Below are positions 53,286 to 62,008 of a stretch of 64,000 nucleotides of DNA, one piece after another. The DNA comes from DTPU01 sp963827855 (GTDB taxonomy: Bacteria; Planctomycetota; Phycisphaerae; Sedimentisphaerales; Anaerobacaceae): positions 1,054,001 to 1,118,000 of the forward strand of contig CAWHBY010000002.1 in the NCBI GenBank assembly GCA_963827855.1, in the 5' to 3' direction. A program made the position numbers and the translations under genes. Within the stretch, counting starts at the first letter, position 1. Each line of letters begins with the position of its first letter. Under the pieces are notes generated by a model. It saw only the letters and a program-made list of their open reading frames with translations, was not told where the DNA came from and made no database searches.

Positions 53286-54320
53286 TCAGAACTCGCGACC
53301 CCCGAAGCCCTGCCAGCCCCAGATGGCCCGGTGCAGCCTGCCCCAGTCCTGATTGTACTCTGTCAGTATCCCGACCGACCTTGGAAACCTGAGGTCGGGG
53401 GCTGTTCGAATGATCTCCTCCCACCGCTGTCCCGCCGCAATGGTCCGGGGGTCCTTCCACTTCCAGTACTCGCTGTGGCCATCCGCAAAGGACATGCACG
53501 TGCCATTGGCATGGCGGATCGCGCCCATCCACTGGTCAAGTTCACTCGTACGCAATCCCCAACTCCACTCCCCTGAAGGGGGAACGAATGCTCCGGACAT
53601 GCCCCATGCGCCATCAGCCCCTCCATAGCCTATGCACATGAAGACCATCCTGGGTGAGGCGGCCGTGGAACTGGCCTCAGAGGTCTTTCTCACGAACAGC
53701 ACGTTCCTGCCCACATTGTATTGGGCCCTGGTCGCCCGGTCCCAGGTCTGCCACAGGTCAGGGGGGAAGTAGTTCATGGAGGCCGTGATGCAGTAGGTGC
53801 TAAACCACTCGGTGCCAGACGCCTGCCATTGCCACGTGGGCATCCCCAAGTTGGGACCGCGGTAACGGTTTGGACACTGATACACCCTGATGTCACCCAC
53901 GTAACGGACCAGGGCACCTGTCCGCATCAAGGTCTCGGCATGTTGACTGGTCTTTGCGTCGGGCGGGTGCACGCACCCACCTTCCTTCCAGACCTGCCAG
54001 GCCTTCCCAGCATTCGCATATGTGGTACCGGGCACCCGGGCATAAGGCTGGGCGTTGACGATGTAATCGCTGTTGTCCACCGCATACGCATGCCAGGCGA
54101 TCTGGAGTTGGCGGAGGTTGCCCATGCACGCAGCACGCCTGGCTGCCTCCCGGGCCCTCGCAAGGCTGGGAAGCAGCAGTGCAACCAGGACTGCGACGAT
54201 CGCGATCACGACAAGCAGCTCGATGAGGGTGAAACCACGGGCCGCCCCATTTCGGATTGCGGGTTTCGGATTGGGGATTTGGGTCCTGGCCTGATGCCGG
54301 TGGAGCGTCCTCTCGACCAT
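53286..54320 (-). CDS. DUF1559-type prepilin-like secreted protein, copy 2
   Basis: The protein has 344 residues; ATG 54320 is preferred (GAAGGG upstream) over ATG 54335. The leader contains repeat-derived NPKPAIRNG, then RGFTLIELLVV and IAIVAVLVALLLPSLARA, REAARRAACMGNLRQLQIAWH, and RHANGTCMSFADGHSEYWKW. It is a tandem duplicate of the preceding protein with the same order of blocks, including NAQPYAR, VLFVRKTSE and GYGGADGAW. The repeat leader again follows the seven-base pattern. Such pseudopilin-like proteins are numerous in planctomycetes and of unknown role. It probably precedes copy 1 in one transcript. Confidence 0.85.
   Translation of the reverse strand: MVERTLHRHQARTQIPNPKPAIRNGAARGFTLIELLVVIAIVAVLVALLLPSLARAREAARRAACMGNLRQLQIAWHAYAVDNSDYIVNAQPYARVPGTTYANAGKAWQVWKEGGCVHPPDAKTSQHAETLMRTGALVRYVGDIRVYQCPNRYRGPNLGMPTWQWQASGTEWFSTYCITASMNYFPPDLWQTWDRATRAQYNVGRNVLFVRKTSEASSTAASPRMVFMCIGYGGADGAWGMSGAFVPPSGEWSWGLRTSELDQWMGAIRHANGTCMSFADGHSEYWKWKDPRTIAAGQRWEEIIRTAPDLRFPRSVGILTEYNQDWGRLHRAIWGWQGFGGREF
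54240..54290. repeat. ATTGCGG/TTTCGGA heptanucleotide tract in prepilin 2 leader
   Basis: TTTCGGA, TTGCGGG, TTTCGGA, TTGGGGA, TTTGGGT succeed one another with seven-base periodicity. They encode the leader residues of prepilin 2 on the other strand. A related AATCCGC tract lies at 54556-54586 near the endonuclease gene end. Confidence 0.55.
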
Positions 54321-54436
54321 TACCGCGCCCTTCATTCCCTGAGCCGAAACGATAGGCTAGCATGGAGGATCAACAAGGGTCCCGTCGCTAACTAGTTCCA
54401 ATCATAAGACTTGCCATGGCGGCTGTCAATCGGAGA

Positions 54437-54470
54437 TGGCGGAGGCAGCATGGGCTAAAGCCCATCCCAC
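54437..54470. repeat. REP-like palindrome after the endonuclease III-like gene
   Basis: GAGGCAGCATGGGCTAAAGC then CCATCCCACAAC. It lies about 100 bases beyond the stop of the minus-strand endonuclease gene, again at a gene 3' end. Confidence 0.65.
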
Positions 54471-54570
54471 AACTTGCGTCCGGTTAGGAGCCGAGAGCGG
54501 AGAGGTGACGGCTCCCGTCCACGGAAAAGTACGGACCGATGGTCCCAGCCAAATCAACAATCCGCAATCA

Positions 54571-55233
54571 TCAATCCGCAATCGGATGGTGCGGCAACTC
54601 ATCCAGCGGGCAGGACCCGCACCTGGGCGCGGGTTTGCAGTAGTCCTTGCCTACGCGTACCAGCAGCGCGTGGAACTCGTTGAACATAGTCGCGTCCTGC
54701 GGCAGGTTGGACTGGAACAGATCCTGCAGTTGGTAGTAGTCGAAGGGAGGGTCTATCAAGCCATGGTTGCCTGCGACCCTGGCCGTGTAGGCATCCACGA
54801 CGAAGACGGGCCGGTTGAAGGCATAGAGCAGGATCGAGTCCGCAGTCTCCGGGCCGACGCCCTTGATGGCCAGCAACTCTTCGCGCAGTGCGGAGGTCGG
54901 CCGCTCCTCGATCCTGGCCAGGTCTCCCTCATACCTGGAGAACAGCCAGTCGACGACGTTGCGGAGCCTGACTGCCTTGATGTTGTAGTAGCCTGCAGGC
55001 CGGATCAACTCCGCCAACTGCTCTGATGGCAGGCCGTGCAGACCCTCCGGGGTCAGGACCCCTGCCTTCTTGAGGTTGTTGATGGCCTTCTCGACGTTGC
55101 CCCAGTTGGTGTTCTGCGTCAGGACCGCACCTACGATGATCTCGAACGGGGTGTCGCCCGGCCACCAGTGCTGGTGGCCGAACCGCTCCAGGAGCCGTTC
55201 ATAGATCCAGTTGAGCTTCTCTTTGGTCGTCAT
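54571..55233 (-). CDS. Endonuclease III-like HhH-GPD DNA glycosylase
   Basis: The protein has 220 residues from ATG 55233. It has WWPGDTPFEIIVGAVLTQNTNW, the typical start of the archaeal/planctomycete endonuclease III-like branch. The helix-hairpin-helix and catalytic Asp region is LLAIKGVGPETADSILLYAF followed by NRPVFVVDAYTARV. The Fe-S loop reads YCKPAPRCGSCPL. Only three of the four cysteines are present, with His residues (LPHHP) where the fourth is expected. It therefore either binds the cluster with another ligand or not at all. Function: base-excision repair of oxidised bases, inferred from the family. Confidence 0.87.
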   Translation of the reverse strand: MTTKEKLNWIYERLLERFGHQHWWPGDTPFEIIVGAVLTQNTNWGNVEKAINNLKKAGVLTPEGLHGLPSEQLAELIRPAGYYNIKAVRLRNVVDWLFSRYEGDLARIEERPTSALREELLAIKGVGPETADSILLYAFNRPVFVVDAYTARVAGNHGLIDPPFDYYQLQDLFQSNLPQDATMFNEFHALLVRVGKDYCKPAPRCGSCPLDELPHHPIAD

Positions 55234-55358
55234 GATGACTTCTATTGTATTTTGGTGCCCGCCGAAGTAAACTCCGGCCAAAGACTATCTCATGACCTGC
55301 TTCGCAGCCGAGCGTAGCAGAAACAGGTCGTGAGGTAGTCTTTTGGATTTGTGTCCAT

Positions 55359-56324
55359 ATGGGAACAGGATCGAGGCACGGAAGCCGCGACCGCATGGCA
55401 GGCAAGAAGAAGGCAACAGACAGGCACAAGGTCAGTACCAGCCAACTGCTCAACTTCGTCAAGGACTCCTACCTTGAACGGACCAGCCGGCCTCTTTACG
55501 CCATTCTGTTCCTACTGCCGTTCATCCTCTTCTACGAAGTCGGCACCCTCCTGATCAACACGAATACCCTGAACCAGACTGAGGTCAGGGTCGTGGCCTT
55601 TGTCTGGCTCCAGGAGATCTTCCGCTACGCGGGATGTGATGAACGACTGGCCTGGGTCGCCCCGCCACTGGTCGTGGTCCTCGTCCTTCTGGGTCTCCAG
55701 CTCGCCTCTCACAAACCCTGGTCATTCTACCCGCACGACGTGGCGCCCATGGCGGGCGAATGCGTACTACTGGCAGTGCCTTTGATCGTCTTGAGTCTTT
55801 TCCTGAATACCCAGTTTCGCAAGATCAACCCTCCCCCCCAGCCTAGCGACCAGCCAGTCGCAGTCAGCATGCAGGCGGAGGTGAGCACGGGTCTGGCTGA
55901 TCCGAACCTGACGGATGGCGAGGTCCAGTCGGGATACGCAGGGCCCTACGAAGGATCCCTGCTGGCCAGCATGGTGACCAGCATAGGCGCGGGCATCTAC
56001 GAGGAGCTGGTGTTCCGGCTCATCCTGATGATCCTGCTGGTGATGTTCTTTCAGGACCTCCTCAGGACCCCCTACACCAACGCAGTCATCCTCTCGGTGT
56101 TCATCTCAGCAGCCCTGTTCAGCGCGCACCACCACGTGCTTTTCGTGGAAGGCAGGGTGGGCTCGGGAATCCCCTTCACGTGGACAGAATTCGGTTTTAG
56201 AACACTGGCGGGCGTGTATTTCTCGGCCCTTTTTGCAGTCCGTGGGTTCGGAATCACGGCCGGTACGCACGTGTTCTACGACATCCTGGCCACGATTCTC
56301 AACGCCGTGTATTTCACCTCCTGA
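55359..56324 (+). CDS. CPBP-family intramembrane metalloprotease
   Basis: The protein has 321 residues from ATG 55359 (ATG 55395 is an alternative; neither has a clear ribosome binding site). It has five or six membrane helices. The CPBP (Abi/Rce1-like) motifs are GAGIYEELVFRLILMILLVM (EExxxR), ALFSAHHHVLF (FxxxH) and GITAGTHVFYDILATIL (HxxxD). A proline-rich, acidic loop (INPPPQPSDQP to AGPYEGS) separates the first helices from the catalytic part. Family roles include CAAX-like proteolysis, bacteriocin self-immunity and membrane protein turnover; no specific role is evident. It is divergent from the endonuclease gene. Confidence 0.88.
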   Translation: MGTGSRHGSRDRMAGKKKATDRHKVSTSQLLNFVKDSYLERTSRPLYAILFLLPFILFYEVGTLLINTNTLNQTEVRVVAFVWLQEIFRYAGCDERLAWVAPPLVVVLVLLGLQLASHKPWSFYPHDVAPMAGECVLLAVPLIVLSLFLNTQFRKINPPPQPSDQPVAVSMQAEVSTGLADPNLTDGEVQSGYAGPYEGSLLASMVTSIGAGIYEELVFRLILMILLVMFFQDLLRTPYTNAVILSVFISAALFSAHHHVLFVEGRVGSGIPFTWTEFGFRTLAGVYFSALFAVRGFGITAGTHVFYDILATILNAVYFTS

Positions 56325-56521
56325 CACTCCGATTGCCTGGACAAAATATTTTTGATCTCTATCATCTTGTATTAACCATTGGTTCTCTTGGCCTTGCGGC
56401 ACATTCGTCCCATAAGCGACCGGACCCCCAGCCCCGGCCCGGACAAAGGCTCTTGAAGCCAGCCCGCATTTTCAGTATAATTAGCCGAGTATCGAAGAGA
56501 GGCTATTAGGGGTCCTGACAT

Positions 56522-57067
56522 ATGGAATCACCGCAGATCAATGTTGCCATTGACCAGTTAACCTTCAGTCTCTTTCAGAGGCCGCTGCATCCCGAGCTCT
56601 TCCAGATCTACGCCAGCCGCGAGATCAAGACGGAGCGGTACCAGGCCCTGCTGTGGGTAACGGGATGCACGCATGTGATCAGCGTGTTCTCCGGCAACGA
56701 GTGTCTGACCGAGGTGATCAGCACGCCCAGCCAACTGCTGCCCACTCGTGGATTGATGGAGCGATTCCAATTCCGCGGCCCCAGGACCCACAAGTGCACG
56801 CTCAGCCGCGGTGTCAGCTACATGATGGACCACCAGGTCGAGAAGATGACGCCCACCCTGTACCGCCAGAGCCGCTCTGACCTCGAACGGTTTGCCCGCA
56901 ACCGAGGCCTGTTCGTGAACTTCCCGGAGCTGGAGGTCGGCAGTCTGGAGCCCTTCTGTTTCGTGGACTTCGAGGCCCGACAGAGCGAGCTGCACGTCCA
57001 CACGTTCTCCGCCTATCCTGACCAGGTCACCATGGTCAAGACCCAGTCGCTGTTTGACTTCCGGTAG
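56522..57067 (+). CDS. DUF2617 family protein
   Basis: The protein has 181 residues from ATG 56522, with AGGGGT upstream. Planctomycete DUF2617 landmarks are visible: QLTFSLFQRPLHPELFQIYASREI near the start, GCTHVISVFSGNECLTEVIS, a HKCTLSRGVSYMMDHQVEKM segment, and the ending SAYPDQVTMVKTQSLFDF. It has no signal or membrane segment, so it is cytoplasmic. The function is unknown. Its last 32 bases overlap the 3' end of mfd on the opposite strand. Confidence 0.87.
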   Translation: MESPQINVAIDQLTFSLFQRPLHPELFQIYASREIKTERYQALLWVTGCTHVISVFSGNECLTEVISTPSQLLPTRGLMERFQFRGPRTHKCTLSRGVSYMMDHQVEKMTPTLYRQSRSDLERFARNRGLFVNFPELEVGSLEPFCFVDFEARQSELHVHTFSAYPDQVTMVKTQSLFDFR

Positions 57068-60000
57068 AGCGGAACATCTTCCGAAGGACCATCAGCAGCG
57101 TCTTGGGTTCGAAGTAGGCTGGGGCCAGTTCCAAAAGGACCGTCCTCGGATCGGGTATCCGCACCGTGCCTTTGACCTTGGCGAACAGGCTGTTGGCCCT
57201 ATCGGAAGGCTTCTCCTTGAACGAGAACACCAGGTTGGTCCCTGAGACTGTAATGCTGGATAGGCCATAGTGGCCTGCCCTCATCCGAATCTGCGCCAGG
57301 CTCAGCAGCAGGTCCACGTCCTCTGGAACCGGGCCATACACGTCCTTGAGCTCTGCAGCGATCTGCTCCAGCGCTGCAGCGTTCGTGGCCTGGCCGATCC
57401 TGCGATACACGTCCATCCGCTGCCGGTCAGAGCTGATGTAGGCCTTGGGGATGGAGACTGCGAAGCCCGGGTCTACGGCCACGCGGGGGATGACCTCGAC
57501 AGGCTCCTTTCTCAGGCGGTGGACCGCATCCGCCAGAAGCTCGCAATACATCTGGTATCCCACCAACTGGATGTGGCCCGACTGCTCTGCGCCCAGGATG
57601 TTGCCTGCACCCCTGATCTCCAGATCCCGCAACGCAATCTTGAACCCTGCACCGAGCTGTGAGTACTCCTCGATCGCCTTCAACCGCTTGGCGGCAATGG
57701 GCGAGACCGGCCTGGAGGCAGGCAGCATCAACTGGGCATAGGCCCTGTGTCTGTACCGGCCCACGCGTCCCCTCAACTGGTGCAGCTCTGCGAGGCCGAA
57801 GCGGTCAGCGTCTTCGATGAAGATCGTATTGGCGTTCGGGATGTCCAGGCCCGACTCGATGATCGTGGTGCAGACAAGCACGTCCGTGCTACCCTCCACG
57901 AATTCGATCATCGCCCGCTCCAGCTCCGCCTTGGCCATCTGGCCGTGGGCCACTCGGATCCGCACGCCCGTGCCTTCCAGGAGCTTGGCGATCTCCCAGG
58001 CCCGCTTGTCTATGGTCCTGACGCGGTTGTGGAGGAAGAAGACCTGGCCACCCCGGTTGAGCTCCTGGACGATGCCGTTGCGGATCACCTGACTGTTAAA
58101 GGTCGAGACCAAGGTGACGACGCTCCGCCTATCCAGGGGCGGCGTGGCCAGGGAACTGATGTCGCGAAGGCCCAGCAGGGCCATGTGCAGCGTGCGCGGA
58201 ATCGGCGTGGCGGTCATAGTCAGGATGTCCACGTTCACCCGCATCTGCTTGAGCCGCTCCTTGTGCGCGACGCCGAACCGCTGCTCCTCGTCGATGATCA
58301 AGAGGCCCAGGTCCTTGAACCCCACGTCGCCGCTGAGCAGCCGATGGGTCCCGATCAGGACGTCCACCTTCCCCTGCCGGGTCCGATCCAGGGTGTCCGC
58401 TGCCTCTGAGCCCGTCTTGAACCGGTTGAGCACCTCCACGGCCACGGGGAAGTCCGCGAACCGCTCGGTGAAGGTGCGGCCATGCTGCACGCTCAGCACG
58501 GTAGTCGGCACCAGGACCGCCACCTGCTTGCCGCCCTCGACGGCCTTGAATGCGGCCCGCATGGCCAGCTCGGTCTTGCCATATCCCACGTCGCCGCACA
58601 GCAGCCGGTCCATGGCAGTCGGACGCTGCATGTCGGCCTTGATCTGCCCCATTGCAGTGGTTTGGTCGGGCGTCTCAGGGTATGGGAAACACTCCTCGAA
58701 TTCCTGCTGAAGGTGGGAGTCAGGACCAAAGGCCGTGCCCCCTGCTGCCTGGCGGCGGGCCTGGGTGCCGAGCAGCTCTGCAGCCAAGTCCTCGACCGAG
58801 GCCGCGACCTTCTCCTTCTGCTTCTGCCATCGCTTGGACCCGACCTTGCTGAGCTTGGGACGCCTGGGACTGGTGCCAATGAACTTCTGGACCAGGGTGA
58901 TGTTGCTGACTGCGACGTGGATCTTGACCTTGTCCGCGTACTCGATAGTCAGGTACTCGGCCCTGCCACCCTTCTCTTCCAGGGTCTCCATGCCCAGGAA
59001 TCTGCCGATCCCATACGAGACGTGGACGACCAGCTCGCCGGGCTGCAGGTCAGCCAGCGAGTCGACGGAGACCGTCTGGCGCATGGGCCGCTGCACCCGC
59101 CGCAGGGCGTACTGGCCGAAAAGCTCGTGGTGGGTGACCACGATGGTCGCCAGAGACTCGACGGCAAAGCCCTGACTGACGTATCCCTGGACGACGTGAA
59201 ATCCAGCAGGCAGGATGGCAGTGACCTGCCCCAGGACCTCGCGGACGCGGCTCACCTCTGCGGGGTTGTCGCAATAGAGCAGCACCTGCCTGCCGCTAGC
59301 CGCCTGTGAGACCAGTTGCTCCAGGGCGGCCTTGTGTCCTTCCCAGGAGGCCCTGGCCTCGTGTTGGTACTGTTGGACACTCCGCACGTCCAGGCGCACG
59401 CCTTCTTCATCGGGTGCCCCAAACCGGGCGATGTGCAGTTGCTGGAATCCGGACAGGCCGGAAAACAGCTCGGTCCACGAGTACAGACCTGACTGGGGCC
59501 TGTCACCCTCATGCTGCGACCGCTCGACAAAGACCCTCGCCACCTCTTGGGCCTCAGCGGGTTCTTCCATCACGATCAGGGTCTCTGCAGGCAGGATGTC
59601 CAGAAGGAATCCCTGCTGACCCCGGTCGGTCCCTGCGATCGAGGACAGGATCTCCAGCCGTCCGATCCGCTCAGTTGACCGCAGTGTGTCGAGGTCGATG
59701 CGGCGGATGGCCTCTATCGTGTCTCCGAGAAAGTCGATCCGGACCGCCGCGCCGTGCTGCATGCCCTCATGACCGGCCACGACCGGCGCGAAGATGTCGA
59801 TGATCCCTCCCCTGTGCGCAAACTGGCCGGGCAGATCGATCCGGTCCACGCCCTCGAAGCCGTTGTCGACCAGCCACTGGAGCAGGACCTCGGGCGCCAC
59901 TTCCTTGTTCTCGGCCAGATCCAGCGAGCCTGCCTGCACCGCGTCGGGTCTCGGCACAGGCTGGCAAACCGCCTGGATCGATGCGCTCAGTATCCCCTCC

Positions 60001-60335
60001 AATTTGCCAGATCCGCACTTGATGGCCAGACGCAGCCGTTCTGCCCGGATCTCGTCTGTAGCGTCGGCCAGGTCCTCCTGGCCCTCCCAGGCAGGCAGCA
60101 GCTCCGGCTTCCTTGCGCCAAAGGTATGCAGGTCATCCAGGGCCTTGAAGGCATCGTCCACGTGGGGCCGCAGGTACACAATGGGCCTGGAGCCCTGCGT
60201 CGACAGCCACGCCACCAGCAAGGGCGCAAAGGATCCCCACGCCCCCGAAACCCTGACCACCGGCTCTTTGCCGGTTGCCAGCCGGGCCGCGATCTCCGAG
60301 GCCTGCTCGTGCTTGCTGAGGTCTATGCCGTCCAT
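57036..60335 (-). CDS. mfd: Transcription-repair coupling factor
   Basis: The protein has 1099 residues from ATG 60335 (ATG 60353 also possible). The UvrB-like N-terminal domains contain GRLEILSSIAGTDRG. The CarD-like RNA polymerase interaction domain is ELVVHVSYGIGRFLGMETLE (about 425-480). The helicase motor has Walker A GDVGYGKTELAMRAAFK (about 582), DEEQRFG (about 680), MTATPIPRTLHMALLG and EDADRFGLAELHQLRGRVGR. The C-terminal TRCF domain ends near 57060. Mfd removes stalled RNA polymerase and recruits UvrA. The architecture is complete and of standard length. It ends inside the convergent DUF2617 gene. Confidence 0.96.
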   Translation of the reverse strand: MDGIDLSKHEQASEIAARLATGKEPVVRVSGAWGSFAPLLVAWLSTQGSRPIVYLRPHVDDAFKALDDLHTFGARKPELLPAWEGQEDLADATDEIRAERLRLAIKCGSGKLEGILSASIQAVCQPVPRPDAVQAGSLDLAENKEVAPEVLLQWLVDNGFEGVDRIDLPGQFAHRGGIIDIFAPVVAGHEGMQHGAAVRIDFLGDTIEAIRRIDLDTLRSTERIGRLEILSSIAGTDRGQQGFLLDILPAETLIVMEEPAEAQEVARVFVERSQHEGDRPQSGLYSWTELFSGLSGFQQLHIARFGAPDEEGVRLDVRSVQQYQHEARASWEGHKAALEQLVSQAASGRQVLLYCDNPAEVSRVREVLGQVTAILPAGFHVVQGYVSQGFAVESLATIVVTHHELFGQYALRRVQRPMRQTVSVDSLADLQPGELVVHVSYGIGRFLGMETLEEKGGRAEYLTIEYADKVKIHVAVSNITLVQKFIGTSPRRPKLSKVGSKRWQKQKEKVAASVEDLAAELLGTQARRQAAGGTAFGPDSHLQQEFEECFPYPETPDQTTAMGQIKADMQRPTAMDRLLCGDVGYGKTELAMRAAFKAVEGGKQVAVLVPTTVLSVQHGRTFTERFADFPVAVEVLNRFKTGSEAADTLDRTRQGKVDVLIGTHRLLSGDVGFKDLGLLIIDEEQRFGVAHKERLKQMRVNVDILTMTATPIPRTLHMALLGLRDISSLATPPLDRRSVVTLVSTFNSQVIRNGIVQELNRGGQVFFLHNRVRTIDKRAWEIAKLLEGTGVRIRVAHGQMAKAELERAMIEFVEGSTDVLVCTTIIESGLDIPNANTIFIEDADRFGLAELHQLRGRVGRYRHRAYAQLMLPASRPVSPIAAKRLKAIEEYSQLGAGFKIALRDLEIRGAGNILGAEQSGHIQLVGYQMYCELLADAVHRLRKEPVEVIPRVAVDPGFAVSIPKAYISSDRQRMDVYRRIGQATNAAALEQIAAELKDVYGPVPEDVDLLLSLAQIRMRAGHYGLSSITVSGTNLVFSFKEKPSDRANSLFAKVKGTVRIPDPRTVLLELAPAYFEPKTLLMVLRKMFRSTGSQTATGS

Positions 60336-60575
60336 TGCCACCTTATCGTACAATCCTCATATTGTATAATCTGCACCAGGGAACGAATATGAAGTCATCC
60401 CAAAATCCTGATCTGCTGCGATCGACTGCGAAGCCCTGGGGCTGCGTTGTCGGCCCGAGAGCGAGCGTCTTGCGGTCTGGCAAGGATGGCGAAGCAGCCA
60501 GACGCAGTCCTGACCGGAAGAAAGCCGCTCGAGGCCAGATCCAGTCTTCAGACAGAGCCGATAAGGAGACCACTC

Positions 60576-61187
60576 GTGCAGGTACTTCTGGTCCATGGAT
60601 TGGGGCGTACGCGGCTCTCCATGCTGCGGCTGGCGATGTACCTGCGGCGGCGCGGAGTCGAGCCGCACCACTTCGGCTACGTAGCTGCATGTGCGCAGTT
60701 CGATGCCATCAGCCTGCGGCTGCGGCATCGCCTGGAAGAGATCGCCGAGGACGACTACGTCGCGGTCGGACACTCCCTGGGTGGCCTGCTCCTCCGCAAG
60801 GGCATTTCGCAGCTTGGCCCTGACATCCGGCCACCCCATCGCCTCATCATGCTGGGGACACCCAACCAGTCGCCCCGGCTGGCACGTAGGGTCAGCCACT
60901 GGCCCGTGTACCGGATCATCAGCGGCGACGCCGGCCGTCTCATGGCCTCGCCGGATCGCCTGGCCCATCTTCCTGTGCCGAAGCTCGCCATGACCGTGAT
61001 CGCAGGCACCGCAGGGCCAGCCTGGAAACGAGGTCCGCTTGCAGGCCGGGTCAACGACGGGCTGGTCGCAGTCTCTGAGACCCGACTGGATGCAGGCGAG
61101 GAGTTCATCGAACTACCCGTCTGGCACGCGTTCATGATGAATCACCCCGAAGTGCGGAGGATCATTCTGGAGCGATGCGGCATTTGA
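60576..61187 (+). CDS. Alpha/beta-hydrolase (lipase-like) protein
   Basis: The protein has 203 residues if translation starts at GTG 60576, seven bases after AAGGAGAC. This start is preferred to ATG 60447, whose extra 43 residues have no domain. The protein begins VQVLLVHGLGRTRLSMLRLA, the oxyanion HG loop, then has VAVGHSLGGLLLRKG, the nucleophile elbow (Ser). A late NDGLVAVSET and the His of PVWHAFMMNHPEV could complete the triad. This fits small triacylglycerol-lipase or esterase-like proteins of the PGAP1/LipA type. It is cytoplasmic by lack of a signal. It is divergent from mfd. Confidence 0.82.
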   Translation: MQVLLVHGLGRTRLSMLRLAMYLRRRGVEPHHFGYVAACAQFDAISLRLRHRLEEIAEDDYVAVGHSLGGLLLRKGISQLGPDIRPPHRLIMLGTPNQSPRLARRVSHWPVYRIISGDAGRLMASPDRLAHLPVPKLAMTVIAGTAGPAWKRGPLAGRVNDGLVAVSETRLDAGEEFIELPVWHAFMMNHPEVRRIILERCGI

Positions 61188-61223
61188 GGAGATAGTAGAC
61201 AGTAGACAGGAGACAGAAAGTTG

Positions 61224-61914
61224 CAGGGCGAACGCAAAGTCGCTCCTGTACATCGTGAGGATGAGAACAGGTTCCTGGCCACAAATGCCCTTTCTCGTGG
61301 CCCCGGTCTGTGGTCGCGTTGGCCAGGAGAACTGAAGGAGTTTTTTGCCGCGAATGAACGCGAATAGACGCGAATGGCTGTCGCCGGTTCTGACAGGTTG
61401 GACTTGTTCGCGGCATCGCCGTACGCGACGCTTCGCGTCTACCGGAAGGCGTTGCCTTCCGGGTGATCTGCGCAGGTCCCCGCTTGGTCAGCCAGCTTGC
61501 TTCATGGAGTCCTGCTTGCTCGCAGGCGTACGGCTCAGGCTGTGTGTGGGAGTCCCGGTCTCCTATCCTTCCTCAAGACTATGGGAAAGGTAGCTCCACT
61601 ACAGAGTGAGCCGCTGGATCAAGGCCGAGAAAGGGGACGCGTTCCAGGCTTGCCTGGAAAAGCGGCCCATTCCGGAGACCGCCCTTGGGACACAGTCCCA
61701 AGGCACGGCGTAGCCGTGGATCAGGCGGCGGAGCTATGAGTATGGCAAACACCCACGACCCCGCGCCAGCGTTCGCGGGGTTAGCGGGGTTAGCGGCAAA
61801 AACCAAGAACGCTTCCCAGCCAGTCGCTCCCGCGACTGCATCGGTCTGTCCGCCTGCGGCGGATGACAGAGACCCTGCGTCTCTGTGAGGCACCCCGACT
61901 TTGCGTTCGCCCTG
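61224..61914. mobile_element. 691-bp element with 19-bp inverted termini (hairpin-rich repeat, copy 2)
   Basis: CAGGGCGAACGCAAAGTCG at 61224-61242 is repeated exactly inverted at 61896-61914. Outer parts are about 90% identical to 12295-12738. Relative to that copy it contains 247 extra bases (about 61340-61589), with GCGAATAGACGCGAATGG units and the CCGGAAGGCGTTGCCTTCCGG hairpin. A reverse match to this extra part occurs at 33950-34150. No transposase is encoded. The element fills most of the 820-base gap upstream of the oxidoreductase gene. Confidence 0.7.
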
Positions 61915-62008
61915 TGTCTCCTCTTGATCGACCTTGAGCCTCCCCTTGCACATGGGTACAATAGTAGCCACCCCTCCCACAGCAGAAGGCGGGTAGAAGG
62001 AGCACGCT

